From Massilia frigida (GTDB lineage: Bacteria; Pseudomonadota; Gammaproteobacteria; Burkholderiales; Burkholderiaceae_D): a stretch of DNA of 64,000 nt. Location of the stretch: positions 89,383 through 153,382 of the forward strand of contig NZ_WHJG01000015.1 of assembly GCF_011682175.1 (NCBI RefSeq), given 5' to 3'. Below the pieces are notes generated by a model that was not told where the DNA came from, did not search any database, and was given only the letters and a program-made list of their open reading frames with translations. The translations under genes and the position numbers were made by a program. Below, one piece after another: positions 34,489 to 44,600 of the stretch. Within the stretch, counting starts at the first letter, position 1, and each line of letters opens with the position of its first letter.

Positions 34489-37400
34489 ATGCAAGGCGAC
34501 TTTTCCATACTCAATTTCGATCCCCGCCGCAACGAACGCCCGGTAGCGACGCCGGCCGACGGCGTGCTGCGCAACGTCAACGGCGTGCTGCACCAGCAGG
34601 GCCGCGTCACCCTGGACGCCGACCTCACCGAGGGCGAGCTGCTCGAACTCGGCTGGAATGGCCAGGCCGGGCGCGACATCATCGGCCCAGACGTGTGCGC
34701 GGTGCCCGCGGCCGAGCCTCAGGCCTTCCGCGTCGACGCGGCGTTTGTCAGCGGCGGCGCAGTCCATGTGACTCTGCGCCCGGGCCGTGCCTGGGCCGAC
34801 GGCATCCTGACACGGCTGGCCGGCGTCGGGCCCGATCCGCTGGCCGCCGTGGAGCGGCTGGCGACCTGGTACGGTCCGCCGCTGTCGACGCCGCCCTTCC
34901 CGATCGGCGACAAGGTGCGCGACGCGGTGATCCTCGAGGTATCCGAAGAGGCCATGCACGCCTTCCAATATCCGCAGCAGCTGGTCGAACCGGCGCTCGG
35001 CGGGCCCGACACCTCGGAGCGCGCGTTCGTCAATTTTCGTATCAGGCTGCTGCGCCTTGCCGATGGCGAGGATTGCCGCAGCATCATCCCGAAGCTGCGC
35101 GACGAGGCAACATCGAGCGGCCGCCTCAGCGTCACGCTGGCGCCGGTGGTGGCGATCGGCGGCGACTGTCCCGTGGTCGGCGGCGGCGGCTACACCGGCT
35201 TCGAGCACTGTTTATACCGCATCGAGATCGCCGACGCGGCGGCAGGGGCTCCGGCCCGCTTCAAGTGGAGCCAATGGAACGGCGGCCTGGTGGGACGCGG
35301 CCGCTTCATCGTCAGCACCGACCCGGACACCGTGGTGATCGATGCCGGCCGCGCCGCGATCATCAACTCGGGACTGACCGACTTCTACCTTGAAGCGCTG
35401 CGCTACGATGCCTTGCTGGGCACATGGGCGGTGGTCTACGGCAGCAGCGCCACCCTCAACACCGACCACGACCTCGAACTCGCCGCGCCGGCCACCTTCG
35501 GCACGCTGCCCGCGACCGCCGACCCGGTCTTCTTCCGGCTATGGAACGGCAGCGGCGAGATTGCCGATTTCACCAACGCGGCCAACCCGGTGGAACTGGG
35601 CGACGGCATCCGGCTCGCCTTCGATTCACCGCTAGCCGCCAACTACCGCCCGGGCGACTACTGGACCTTCACGGTGCGTGCCGGCGACGTCGCCAATCCG
35701 CAGATCCTGATCGATAAGGCGCCGCCCGCCGGCATCGTCTACCACCGGGTGGCGCTGGCCGAAATCAACTGGACCGGGCGCCACGACACCAGGATTTCCG
35801 GCTCCATCGAGGACTGCCGCCAGCGTTTTCGCCCGCTCACCAACCAGAAGGTGTGCTGCACCTTCCTGGTTGGTGACGGGATAGCGAGCTTCGGCGACTT
35901 CAATTCGCTTGAAGAGGCGGCCGCCCACCTTCCGCACACAGGCGGTGAGCTGTGCCTGCTGCCAGGAGTGCACCGCGCTAACCTGCGACTCGAGAAGCGC
36001 CGCAATGTCAAGATCCACGGCTGTACCTGGCGCACGCTTGTGCTGCCGCGCAGCGACACCCGCGCGCTGCCCTTGCTGCACTTTGTCGATTGCGTCGGCA
36101 TCGAGGTGTGCGACCTCGACCTGCTGACCTACGACGGCATCGCAGTGCGGATCGATGGCGGCAGCGAGGGCACGTGCAAGGACCTGCGCATCCACGATAC
36201 CCGGATGATCGCCCGCACCAACGCCATCCGCGCCAGCAACGCCCAAGGCCTGGTAATCGCCAACAACCGCTTGCATTTGCTCGACACGACAGACGGCGGT
36301 GCGACCATTTCGAGCGCCGCCGATGATGTGCTTATCGAGCGCAACACGCTGCTCTTGCTGCCCTTCGTCGACAACCCCGACAAGCCGTCCGCTCCGGACG
36401 ACGATCCGACCCGCGACCCGGCCGATCCCTGCGCGCGCCCGCACATCCTGTACCTGTATCCTTTCCTGGTATTGAATTACGCGCACCTGACGTGGACCTA
36501 CGCGCTGGCGCTGCTCCAGCCGGTGCAGCCATATCGCGCCATCGGCGGCATCCACGTGCGCGCCGGCTCGGAGCGGGTTCGCATGCGCGAGAACCGGATC
36601 GCCGGCGGGGCCGGCAACGGCATGACGCTCGGCGGCGACCTCCCCGCTGACGACGGCCCACTCCAGCTGGCCGCCGACGCTGACGCGCCGGTAGCCGCCA
36701 GCCCGGTCGTGAACGTCACCGCCAACGGCCGCTTGCTTGCCCTGGTACAGGACGAACAAGGCAAGCCGCTCGCCGGCGTCGACCTTGGCCTGGAAGCGAG
36801 CAACAGCGCGTTCGACCGCAGCGACGCCCAGGGACTGGTCAGCATCAAGGCGGCGCCCGGCAGCTACAAGCTCAAGGTAACGCCCCAGTATCGGGTGCTG
36901 AGCATCACCGAAAGCCGCGACGAAGGGGTGCTGGTCAACGCGATCACGCTGGCGGCCGCGCTCAAGGGCGAAAGCCGCGGCTTTCTGCACGAGATCGGCA
37001 TCGAAGCGAACGACATCTCGGCCATGGGCCTGTCGGGCGTGGGCTTCGCCGTGCACCGCGACGCGGGCGCGCTCGGGACGCCTGTCCAGATCCCGGCCAA
37101 CGACCCCAAGGCCGCGCTGCTCGCGTATCTCGACTCGGCGATCCTGCAGCTTGCCACCACGCCTTTGCTGGCTGCCACCGATCCGGTGCGCGGGCTGGTG
37201 ATCCAGGACAACCACCTTCATGGCAACCTGCGCAATCCCTTCACCAGGCAGATGCTGGCCGATGCGCAATTCATCGGCCGGGGCGGCATTTCGCTGGCCG
37301 TCGTCGAAGGGGCCCGGATCCACCACAACCACGTGGAAGCAAACGGCCCGCGCGCCGCCGATCCTGTGTGCGCGCTGTTCGTGGGCCACGGCGACCACCT

Positions 37401-39165
37401 TGAGATCACCGACAATGTGTTGGCCGACAACGGCGCGGACATTGGCGACTATGAGCGCGCGCGCAATGCCGGTATCCGCGGCGGCATTTTTGTGCGCTTC
37501 GCCGGCGCCCTGAACGCGCGCTTCTCAAGCTCGACTGGCCGCAAGCCGGCCTTGCGGGTGCATGACAACCGGGTCGACCAGCCATCCGGACGCGCCCTGA
37601 CCGTGTTCGCGTTCGGCCCCCTGTCGGTGGCGAACAACCATCTGAACAGCGAGTACAGCGGCCTGTTCGGCATGCTCGACACCATCGTGGGCGGCGCCCT
37701 TGTCCTCAACCTTGGCGGCATCCACCGGCTGGCGATACGCCTGTTCGGAAAACTGCTCGACCACGACAAGAACTTCCGGGCGGCGGCCGAGACCGCGCTG
37801 CCCGGTGGCGAAACGCTGTTCGATGATAACTTCCTGCGCCTGGGATTGGTCAATCGCTCGATCACCTCGCAAGTGCTGATCGCCATCGACGACCTGGGCT
37901 ACTCGTCGAACACCTCGTCGGTCTATCGCGCCGACCCGTTTTTTGCCAACGCCATGCTGGTGGGCGATAGCGTGCGCGCGACTGCGTCCCGCTTGCGTGA
38001 AGACGTCACGCGCACGATCTCGCTGCTGACGGCGGCCATGCGCATGAACATGACTGCGCTCAACCAGGCCGACCATTGCATCGTTGCGCTGCCGGCGGCG
38101 GGCACCACGGTGCTCCCCACCGTCGACCAACTCAATCAGGTACTCGACGTGGAGCTTTGCCGCAAGTTGTTTTCCAACCCGGCATCCGTCGGCCAGTTCT
38201 TCGCCAGCGTGCTGGCGGCAAGTGGCGACCAGCCGGGCGGCTCGTTGGCGCCGGATGTCATCATGGCGAGCGATCCGGCCAGCCTGGCGCGCCACAGCGC
38301 AGCGCTGGCAACGCGGACCGTCAACGCGGCCCAGCTTGAGCTGACCCAGGCGTACCAGCTTGAAGCGAAGCGCATGGCCGCCAAGTATGGCGACGGCGAT
38401 CCGCTGGCGCGGGCCCTGGCCGCGCGCGCCGAGGCCGGGGCGCAGGTCAACCGGGTGCTGGCGCCGATTGCGGAAGTGCTGGCCGTGAACCTGCCGGACT
38501 CGCCGCGCGACGGAGCGACGCTGTCCGGACGCGTCGTCAACGATCGGGGCATTGGGGTGGGCGATCACACGATCGAGCTGCTGCGTGCCAACGCCACGCC
38601 AGTGGAAACGGTGGGCGCCACCGACGCATCGGGCCACTTCAGCGCCAGCTACGATGCCCACAAAACTGCGGTGTTGCAAAAAGAGGGCAAGCTGTATGCA
38701 CGCGTGCTCGACCAGTCCGGCCGGGACGTGCTGCGCGACCAGGTCGCCCTCGAATTCGGGCCCGGAGCGCAGTTGCAGCGCACGCTGGTGGTGCCGCTGC
38801 GGGTGGTGCCCAGGTCGGTGGCCGTGACGGGTGCGGTCATCTATGCCGCACAGGCGCCTTTGGCGCAAACGCCGGGATCCGCAGTGCCCCCGGCGGCGGC
38901 GCAGACAGCATCTCCCGCGCTGCGCACACCGCTCGACAAGCTCGGGCTCGATGACCCAAGCCGTGAACAGCTGTTGAAGGGTGGCGTCCATGATGTCGAG
39001 GCCATCCTCGAAGCGGCTCCCGGAAAGCTCACGACACTGGTCGGCAGCGAGGACAAGGCGCGCGCGCTGACCGATGCGGCACGTCGGCTGCTGGCAGGTG
39101 TGTCCGGACCAGTTGCAGGCGGCGCATCCACGACGAAGGGGAGCACGACCAAAAAACCGAAATGA
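34489..39165 (+). CDS. Giant DUF6519/beta-helix protein, putative tail fibre
   Basis: A 1558-residue protein closing the structural operon. N-terminal residues about 1-300 look like DUF6519 (GDFSILNFDPRRNERPVATPADGVL seen as SILNFDPRRNE, then GRVTLDADLTEG and FRLKWSQ-like FKWSQWNGGLVGRGRF). Residues about 480-1140 are right-handed beta-helix-like with many Asn-rich turns (VIANNRLHLLD, VRMRENRIAGGAGNGM, VIQDNHLHGNL). A carboxypeptidase-regulatory-like Ig domain is inserted at about 740-820 and a second sits at about 1340-1440. The end holds an Ala/Pro linker and a helix-hairpin-helix-like unit (about 1478-1540). It lies 9 bases after the previous gene. Cell recognition is inferred from fold and position. 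Confidence 0.78.
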   Translation: MQGDFSILNFDPRRNERPVATPADGVLRNVNGVLHQQGRVTLDADLTEGELLELGWNGQAGRDIIGPDVCAVPAAEPQAFRVDAAFVSGGAVHVTLRPGRAWADGILTRLAGVGPDPLAAVERLATWYGPPLSTPPFPIGDKVRDAVILEVSEEAMHAFQYPQQLVEPALGGPDTSERAFVNFRIRLLRLADGEDCRSIIPKLRDEATSSGRLSVTLAPVVAIGGDCPVVGGGGYTGFEHCLYRIEIADAAAGAPARFKWSQWNGGLVGRGRFIVSTDPDTVVIDAGRAAIINSGLTDFYLEALRYDALLGTWAVVYGSSATLNTDHDLELAAPATFGTLPATADPVFFRLWNGSGEIADFTNAANPVELGDGIRLAFDSPLAANYRPGDYWTFTVRAGDVANPQILIDKAPPAGIVYHRVALAEINWTGRHDTRISGSIEDCRQRFRPLTNQKVCCTFLVGDGIASFGDFNSLEEAAAHLPHTGGELCLLPGVHRANLRLEKRRNVKIHGCTWRTLVLPRSDTRALPLLHFVDCVGIEVCDLDLLTYDGIAVRIDGGSEGTCKDLRIHDTRMIARTNAIRASNAQGLVIANNRLHLLDTTDGGATISSAADDVLIERNTLLLLPFVDNPDKPSAPDDDPTRDPADPCARPHILYLYPFLVLNYAHLTWTYALALLQPVQPYRAIGGIHVRAGSERVRMRENRIAGGAGNGMTLGGDLPADDGPLQLAADADAPVAASPVVNVTANGRLLALVQDEQGKPLAGVDLGLEASNSAFDRSDAQGLVSIKAAPGSYKLKVTPQYRVLSITESRDEGVLVNAITLAAALKGESRGFLHEIGIEANDISAMGLSGVGFAVHRDAGALGTPVQIPANDPKAALLAYLDSAILQLATTPLLAATDPVRGLVIQDNHLHGNLRNPFTRQMLADAQFIGRGGISLAVVEGARIHHNHVEANGPRAADPVCALFVGHGDHLEITDNVLADNGADIGDYERARNAGIRGGIFVRFAGALNARFSSSTGRKPALRVHDNRVDQPSGRALTVFAFGPLSVANNHLNSEYSGLFGMLDTIVGGALVLNLGGIHRLAIRLFGKLLDHDKNFRAAAETALPGGETLFDDNFLRLGLVNRSITSQVLIAIDDLGYSSNTSSVYRADPFFANAMLVGDSVRATASRLREDVTRTISLLTAAMRMNMTALNQADHCIVALPAAGTTVLPTVDQLNQVLDVELCRKLFSNPASVGQFFASVLAASGDQPGGSLAPDVIMASDPASLARHSAALATRTVNAAQLELTQAYQLEAKRMAAKYGDGDPLARALAARAEAGAQVNRVLAPIAEVLAVNLPDSPRDGATLSGRVVNDRGIGVGDHTIELLRANATPVETVGATDASGHFSASYDAHKTAVLQKEGKLYARVLDQSGRDVLRDQVALEFGPGAQLQRTLVVPLRVVPRSVAVTGAVIYAAQAPLAQTPGSAVPPAAAQTASPALRTPLDKLGLDDPSREQLLKGGVHDVEAILEAAPGKLTTLVGSEDKARALTDAARRLLAGVSGPVAGGASTTKGSTTKKPK

Positions 39166-39458
39166 CGTTGTGCAGCCGCGCTTCCGCCTTCGACCGCATC
39201 CCCGCCAGCGCCGACCTGCGCGGCTATCCCCGCGCAGCGCAAGGCCAGCCGCGAAAAGCCGTGTTTTGCTGCCATGTCAGCGTCGCCGAAAAGCATCGGG
39301 TCTACCCGACGCGGGCCAAGCAACGCCTGGTCGCGGTCGACATCGCCTTCGGTCCGCTGGTCATCAACGGCGAGGCCAGCGGCTGCGATTTGCGGCCCAG
39401 CGACCCATTGATCGGACAGGCCCAGCCCGCCTGCGGAAGCAGCTGCGGCACACCGTAA
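39162..39458 (+). CDS. Small unknown protein coupled to the eCIS operon end
   Basis: A 98-residue frame whose ATG overlaps the stop of the giant fibre-like gene (ATGA), with strongly GC-biased third positions, so it is likely translated. It contains six Cys, including CC at residues 36-37 and a C-terminal CGSSC, a KHRVYPTRAKQRLVAVDIAFG stretch (seen as YPTRAKQRLVAVDIAFG), and no signal peptide. I do not recognise the family. It may be an accessory assembly or fibre-related protein, or a decayed remnant. Confidence 0.5.
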   Translation: MTLCSRASAFDRIPASADLRGYPRAAQGQPRKAVFCCHVSVAEKHRVYPTRAKQRLVAVDIAFGPLVINGEASGCDLRPSDPLIGQAQPACGSSCGTP

Positions 39459-39574
39459 CTGTCCAGCAATCAATATTTAACAAGAGGAAATTGTTTCACC
39501 TGCGAGTGCAAGCTTGTGTTGTAATCAAGTGTTATTTAAAAATGTAAGTACATCAATAATTACATGGAGACACT

Positions 39575-40756
39575 TTGAAGACGACTCAGCACGCCATCTT
39601 GCCATCCCGCCTGGCCAAACGGGCCCCCGGCGCCCTCGCCTGCCTGCTTGCCTTCACCGTTGCCCTGAGCGCCTGCGGCGGTGGCGGCGACAGCGGAAGC
39701 GCTAAAAACACGATCGGCAACAATCCGGACACCAAGATCCGCGTGTCCCCCAATCCCACGGATAACTGGACCCTCGTTCCGGCCGCCGACGTCGGCATGG
39801 ATGGCGCCGTGCTGGCCGACGCCGTCGCCAAGCTGCCCGACGCCAGCACGCACGGCATGTCGAGCATGCTGGTGCTGCGCCACGGCAAGCCCGTGCTGGA
39901 ACAATACTGGAATGGGTACGACAAGGATACCCTGCACGACCTGCGCTCGGCGACCAAAAGCATCACCTCCCTGATGATGGGCGTGGCGCTCGACCAGCGC
40001 GTGGTCGGCTCCGTCAACGATACCCTGAGCAGCTACCTGGCGCCGCTGTATCCGAACGCGCCGGCCTACCGTCTCGGCCTCAAGCTGCAAGACATGCTGA
40101 CCATGCGCAGCGGGCTCGACTGCGACGACTGGGTCCGCAGTTCCCCGGGCAATGAAGAAAACATGTACCAGCAGACCGACTGGGTCAGCTTCTACACCAA
40201 ACTGCAGGCGCTCGCCGCGCCCGGCAGCACGACCCGCTACTGCACCGGCAATCCGGTCACGCTCGGGCGCGTGATCGCCGTGGCCAGCAAGAAGCCGATC
40301 CCGGCGTTCGCCAACGAGTTCCTGTTCGGGCCGCTGAACATCCAGAGCGCCAAATGGGCCGAGTTCGACAACCGGAACCAGACCGATACCGGCGGCCACA
40401 TCCAGATGCGCCCGCGCGACATGGCCAAGCTCGGCCAGTTGGCCTTGCAAAATGGCCAGTGGAATGGAAAACAGCTGGTGTCGGCGGCATGGATGGCGGA
40501 ATCGACGCGCCAGCATACGCAATTCACCACGCTGCCGGACCGCAACGGGTATGGCTATTTCTGGTGGCGCAGCGTGGAAACCGTGAAAAGCGTGTCGTAC
40601 GACGTCATTTTTGCCGACGGCAATGGCGGCCAGTACATCATGATCGTCCCCGCGCTCGATATCGTCGCCGTGTTCACGGGCGAAAACTACAATTTGAAGA
40701 AGGCGGAATTTCCTTTCGAGCTACTCGACAAGTACATCCTGGCGGCAGTGAAATAA
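39575..40756 (+). CDS. Lipoprotein serine hydrolase (class C beta-lactamase-like)
   Basis: A 393-residue envelope hydrolase of the beta-lactamase/esterase (AmpC-like) superfamily. The N-terminus is a lipoprotein signal peptide with lipobox LSAC (Cys34) followed by Gly/Ser. The catalytic SxxK motif is SATK at residues 125-128. YCTGN further on may take the place of the Tyr-x-Asn motif. MLVLRHGKPVLEQYWNGY and QDMLTMRSGLD are family features. The substrate is unknown; many relatives are esterases or peptidases rather than beta-lactamases. The start is TTG, because no in-frame ATG exists and ATGGAGACAC precedes it. The AT-rich upstream region 39459-39574 presumably contains its promoter and separates it from the eCIS operon. 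Confidence 0.85.
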   Translation: MKTTQHAILPSRLAKRAPGALACLLAFTVALSACGGGGDSGSAKNTIGNNPDTKIRVSPNPTDNWTLVPAADVGMDGAVLADAVAKLPDASTHGMSSMLVLRHGKPVLEQYWNGYDKDTLHDLRSATKSITSLMMGVALDQRVVGSVNDTLSSYLAPLYPNAPAYRLGLKLQDMLTMRSGLDCDDWVRSSPGNEENMYQQTDWVSFYTKLQALAAPGSTTRYCTGNPVTLGRVIAVASKKPIPAFANEFLFGPLNIQSAKWAEFDNRNQTDTGGHIQMRPRDMAKLGQLALQNGQWNGKQLVSAAWMAESTRQHTQFTTLPDRNGYGYFWWRSVETVKSVSYDVIFADGNGGQYIMIVPALDIVAVFTGENYNLKKAEFPFELLDKYILAAVK

Positions 40757-40921
40757 GCAGGCGAATGCGAGCGCAGCGTATCGGCTGACAACAAACGGGT
40801 ACGCGATGAATGACCTGAACCTTACCGCAACACCCCTGCGGGAGATCAGCGTCCACGGCGGCGGCCACGACCTCCTTTCATGCGGCGTTGGCCGCACGTC
40901 CCCCCCACACTGCGTTGGGCC

Positions 40922-41485
40922 ATGACGCGGACCCTGCTGTCCGCGATGCCGTACCGCCCCGGCGATGACCAGGACTATTTCTTCGACGCGGTCGATGCCA
41001 TCATTCGCCATGACCCGGCCGACTTCGTCGAGCTGTTACGCAAAACGATGCTGCGCCTCGACGGCGGGCTGGCCTGCCTGATATGGCGGCAACAGTACCC
41101 CGCCTTGCTGCCCGGGCTGTTCCCGCTGATGATGTCCGCCCGCCATTGCCTCGACGACCTCAGCGTCCCCTTGAATCTCATCCTGGGCAAGGAGCCAGGG
41201 CTGCTGCTGTCCGCGAGGGAAGACAGCCTGCCGCGTGCCATCGCCGTCCTGTCGGCGGAGGTCTTGCGCGGCGTCTTGCCCGCGCTGGCGACGCTGATCG
41301 GCAATGGCGCGTCGGCAGAGCTGCGCGCGGCCGTGGTCGAGGCAGCAAAAAAGCTCGACCGGGCCGACCTTGCCGACGCCGGCTGGCTGGAGTCCGGTAA
41401 CGAGCACCTGCGCCTGGCGTGCCAGGACATGCTGCTGGCGCATCCGGACAAGGGCAGCGCCAGCTCCCTGCTGTCCAGGTATTGA
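40922..41485 (+). CDS. Hypothetical helical protein
   Basis: A 187-residue protein from the ATG at 40922 (the frame is open from 40880, giving 201 residues). It is mostly helical, with YRPGDDQDYFFDAVDAIIRHD near the N-terminus, a LACLIWRQQYPALLPGLFPLM hydrophobic middle and repeated Leu/Ala helices that could be HEAT-like. No signal peptide and no recognised domain. It stands alone between the hydrolase and the S-layer-like gene. Codon use is normal for the genome. Confidence 0.6.
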   Translation: MTRTLLSAMPYRPGDDQDYFFDAVDAIIRHDPADFVELLRKTMLRLDGGLACLIWRQQYPALLPGLFPLMMSARHCLDDLSVPLNLILGKEPGLLLSAREDSLPRAIAVLSAEVLRGVLPALATLIGNGASAELRAAVVEAAKKLDRADLADAGWLESGNEHLRLACQDMLLAHPDKGSASSLLSRY

Positions 41486-41628
41486 ATCGATCCGGGCGCC
41501 CCCGATGAAACAGTCGAAACAGAAATATTTACAATAAAATCATCCCGTTTTGCAATTTCGATGTGGCAATATAGAGTGATTCGCCAGGCCAGCTGGGCCG
41601 GCATCCCCTCACTCTATCAAGGACCACC

Positions 41629-44600
41629 ATGGCCACGGCAAGTGCATACACCAAAGTAGCGCAAGAACTCTATATTTCCTATTTTGGCCGCCCTGCCGAT
41701 AGCATCGGTCTCCTGAACATGAGCGCCGCGCTGGCTGCGGCCGGCGCGCCGACCACCACCTCCGGCCTGGATGCCGCCTATGCATCGAACGCCAGCGTGC
41801 GCGCGCTGATGGACAGTTTCGGCAAGAGCGGGGAATCGACCGTCCTGTACGGTACCGCCTCGCCCGGTTCCAGCACCGCCCGCTTCGTGACCGAAGTGTT
41901 CCACTACCTGTTCGGCCGCGCGCCGGCGCAGAGCGGCCTCGCGTTCTGGACCAATGCCATCGATAGCGGCTCGCTGACCCTGGCCGCCGCCGCGCACTCG
42001 ATCCTGACCGGGGCCATCGTGGCCAATGGCGCCGATGCGGCGCTGATCGACAAGAAGGTCATCTTCGCCAATCATTTCACCACCGCCCTCGACACCGATA
42101 CCGAAGTGAGCGCCTACCGGGGCGCCGTGGCCGCCCAGATCGGGCGCGACCTGCTCGCCAGCGTCACCGCGGCCACCGATCCGGGAACCTCGCAAACGGC
42201 GGTCCCCGCCACGCTGGCGCAGCTGGGCAAGTCGATCGTGCTGACCACGGGCGCCGACAACCTCGCCGGCGTCAGCGGCCCCAACCTGTTTGTCGCGAAC
42301 ATCGCCGGCAACAGCAACACCCTGCAGTCGGGCGACCGCATCAGCGCCGGCGATGGCGTCGACACCTTGCGCGCCAACGTCGGCGTGTTCCAGGCCAGCG
42401 CGCTGACGCCGGAAACCCAGGGCGTCGAGAACGTGATCGTACGCGCCGACGCCAGCATCAGCACCACCGCGCCGATCGAGATCAACGCCGCCTCGATGAA
42501 GGGCGTGACACGCTGGGAAAGCAAGCACAGCCACGGGGACCTGGTCATCGATCACGTTGGCATCGCCAACTCGCAGTTGCCCGAAAACGTCACCGTCGCG
42601 ATGGCCGGCACCGATGCCGGCAATGTCGACTTCGGCGTGTACTTCGACACCGCCGCCCTGCGCGCGCTCAATCCGACCGTTGGCGGGCAAACCTTGCGCC
42701 TGCAACTGATGGATACCCGCTCGGCCGAGGCCGGCGACGCGCCCTTGAAGGGCAATCCTTACGATGGCTTTGTGTTCACCTTCAACGGCAAGCCGGTGCA
42801 GGTCCGCTCGCCCGCGATCGACCAGGCCCAGACCTATCCCGAGCTGCTCGCCGCGATCCGGGCGCAGGTCGCGGTCACGCCGGGCCTGGAAAAGCTGGTG
42901 GTCAGCCTGGGCGGCCCGTTCGAGGCGTACGACACCCAGTACGGCCACCTGCAGAGCGGGAGGGAAATCCTGATCACCAACCCGGGCACCGGCAGCATGA
43001 CCACCGACGACACCTCGGGCTGGCTGTCAAGCTTGATTCCAAACGACACCATGCATAAGGCAATGCCGATCGGACCGGTCGCGGCGGGACGTGCGCTCAT
43101 CACCAGCACCGTCGTGCTCGACGGGGTTGGCCGTGGCGCCACCGGCGGCGACCTGGTCATCGGCGCCAAGGCGACCAGCACCGTCACCCAGCCCGGCGTG
43201 GAAGCGTTCAACATCACCGTCGAGAACACGAGCCGGCTGCAAACCATCAATTCGACCTATAACAGGCTGGAAACGGTGAACCTGGTCAACGGCACGTCCA
43301 AGGGCGACGTGTCGGTGCGCGGCGCCACCGACACTGCCGACCAGCCCTTGCCAGGCCTGGTCGGCGAGCGCACCGGCTCCCAGCATGGCGACACTTACGG
43401 CTTCCACGATGTGCGCCAGGTCAATGCCGGCGCCATGAAAGGCAAGGTCGATATCGAGGCCATCGTGAGCGACCTGGCGCTGGCCAAGTACATCGACCAG
43501 CCCGGCAGCCAGACCGGTGCGCGCGGCGAAAGCGTCGATTTCATTTACCTTGGCGGCAACAACGACGACGTTGTCATGCTGGACATCACGTCGAACATGG
43601 CTGCCAAGCGCGGCGACCGCGCGGCCGGCCTGGAAGACTTCCGCTTCAAGATGGGCGGCGGCACCGGGGACGACCAGCTGACCTTGCGCATCCTGCCTTC
43701 CGTGCAGGGGAACAATAGCTGGATGGTCAACCAGGACTTGAACAACAATATCACCCTGAGCGGTGGCAACGGCAACGATACGCTACGCAAGCCAGGCGCG
43801 GGCGATGCCGTGCTGGACGGTGGCGACGGCAACGATGCCATCTACGCCGAGAACTCGGGCTTGCAGGAAGTGCTCTCGTTCGTCGCCGGGCAGATGAACG
43901 TCGCCGCGTCGACCACCTACCTTGGGGCGCAGTGGGTGTTCAACACCGCCGACCAGATGGGCTTGCTGGCACCGGCGCGCGAGTTCGGCGCGCTGAAAAG
44001 CGACGCGCTCGACACCTACAAGCTGGCCGGGACCAAGGTCAACGTGAGCTTCCAGGGCATCGGCAGCAGCGTGACCGTGGGAACCACGTTGAGCATGACC
44101 ATGCCGACCGACAAGGATATCAACGAGGCGATCACGCACGCCATCAATGACGACCCGGTGCTGAACCAGCTGCTCCATGTGAACGACGGTCCGGGCAGCG
44201 CGCTGATCGTGCATGCGCTGATCGACGGCGCGATGAGCCCGGCGGACCTGAACATCTCGCTGCAGGCGCTGGACCCGGCCAGCCTGACCGATGCGCAAGT
44301 GAGCGCCTGGGCGGCGGCCTATGGGCTGACCGGCGGCGCCGTGTCGACCGATAGCGTGTTCAACGTGATCCAGACATCGCTGGCCACCTTCAATGCGAAT
44401 GGCGACTATGCCAGCGCCATGGCGGTCGACCACGGCGCGGTGCACAGCATCACCGGGGTGAACAGTAGCGCGGCCAGCGACAACCTGATCCTGCCGGGCA
44501 TGGGCAACGATGTGGTGGTGCTGGGCACGGCGCTGGGCGCGCGCAAGGCGGTGTCAAGCAACGATACCGTGGTGTTCGAGGGGAATTTCGGCAACGACAC

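Noticed and set aside
39575..40756. True antibiotic-resistance beta-lactamase
   Set aside because: Only SxxK is clear; the KTG-type motif and typical AmpC length/features are not evident, so a general serine hydrolase/esterase is the safer call.
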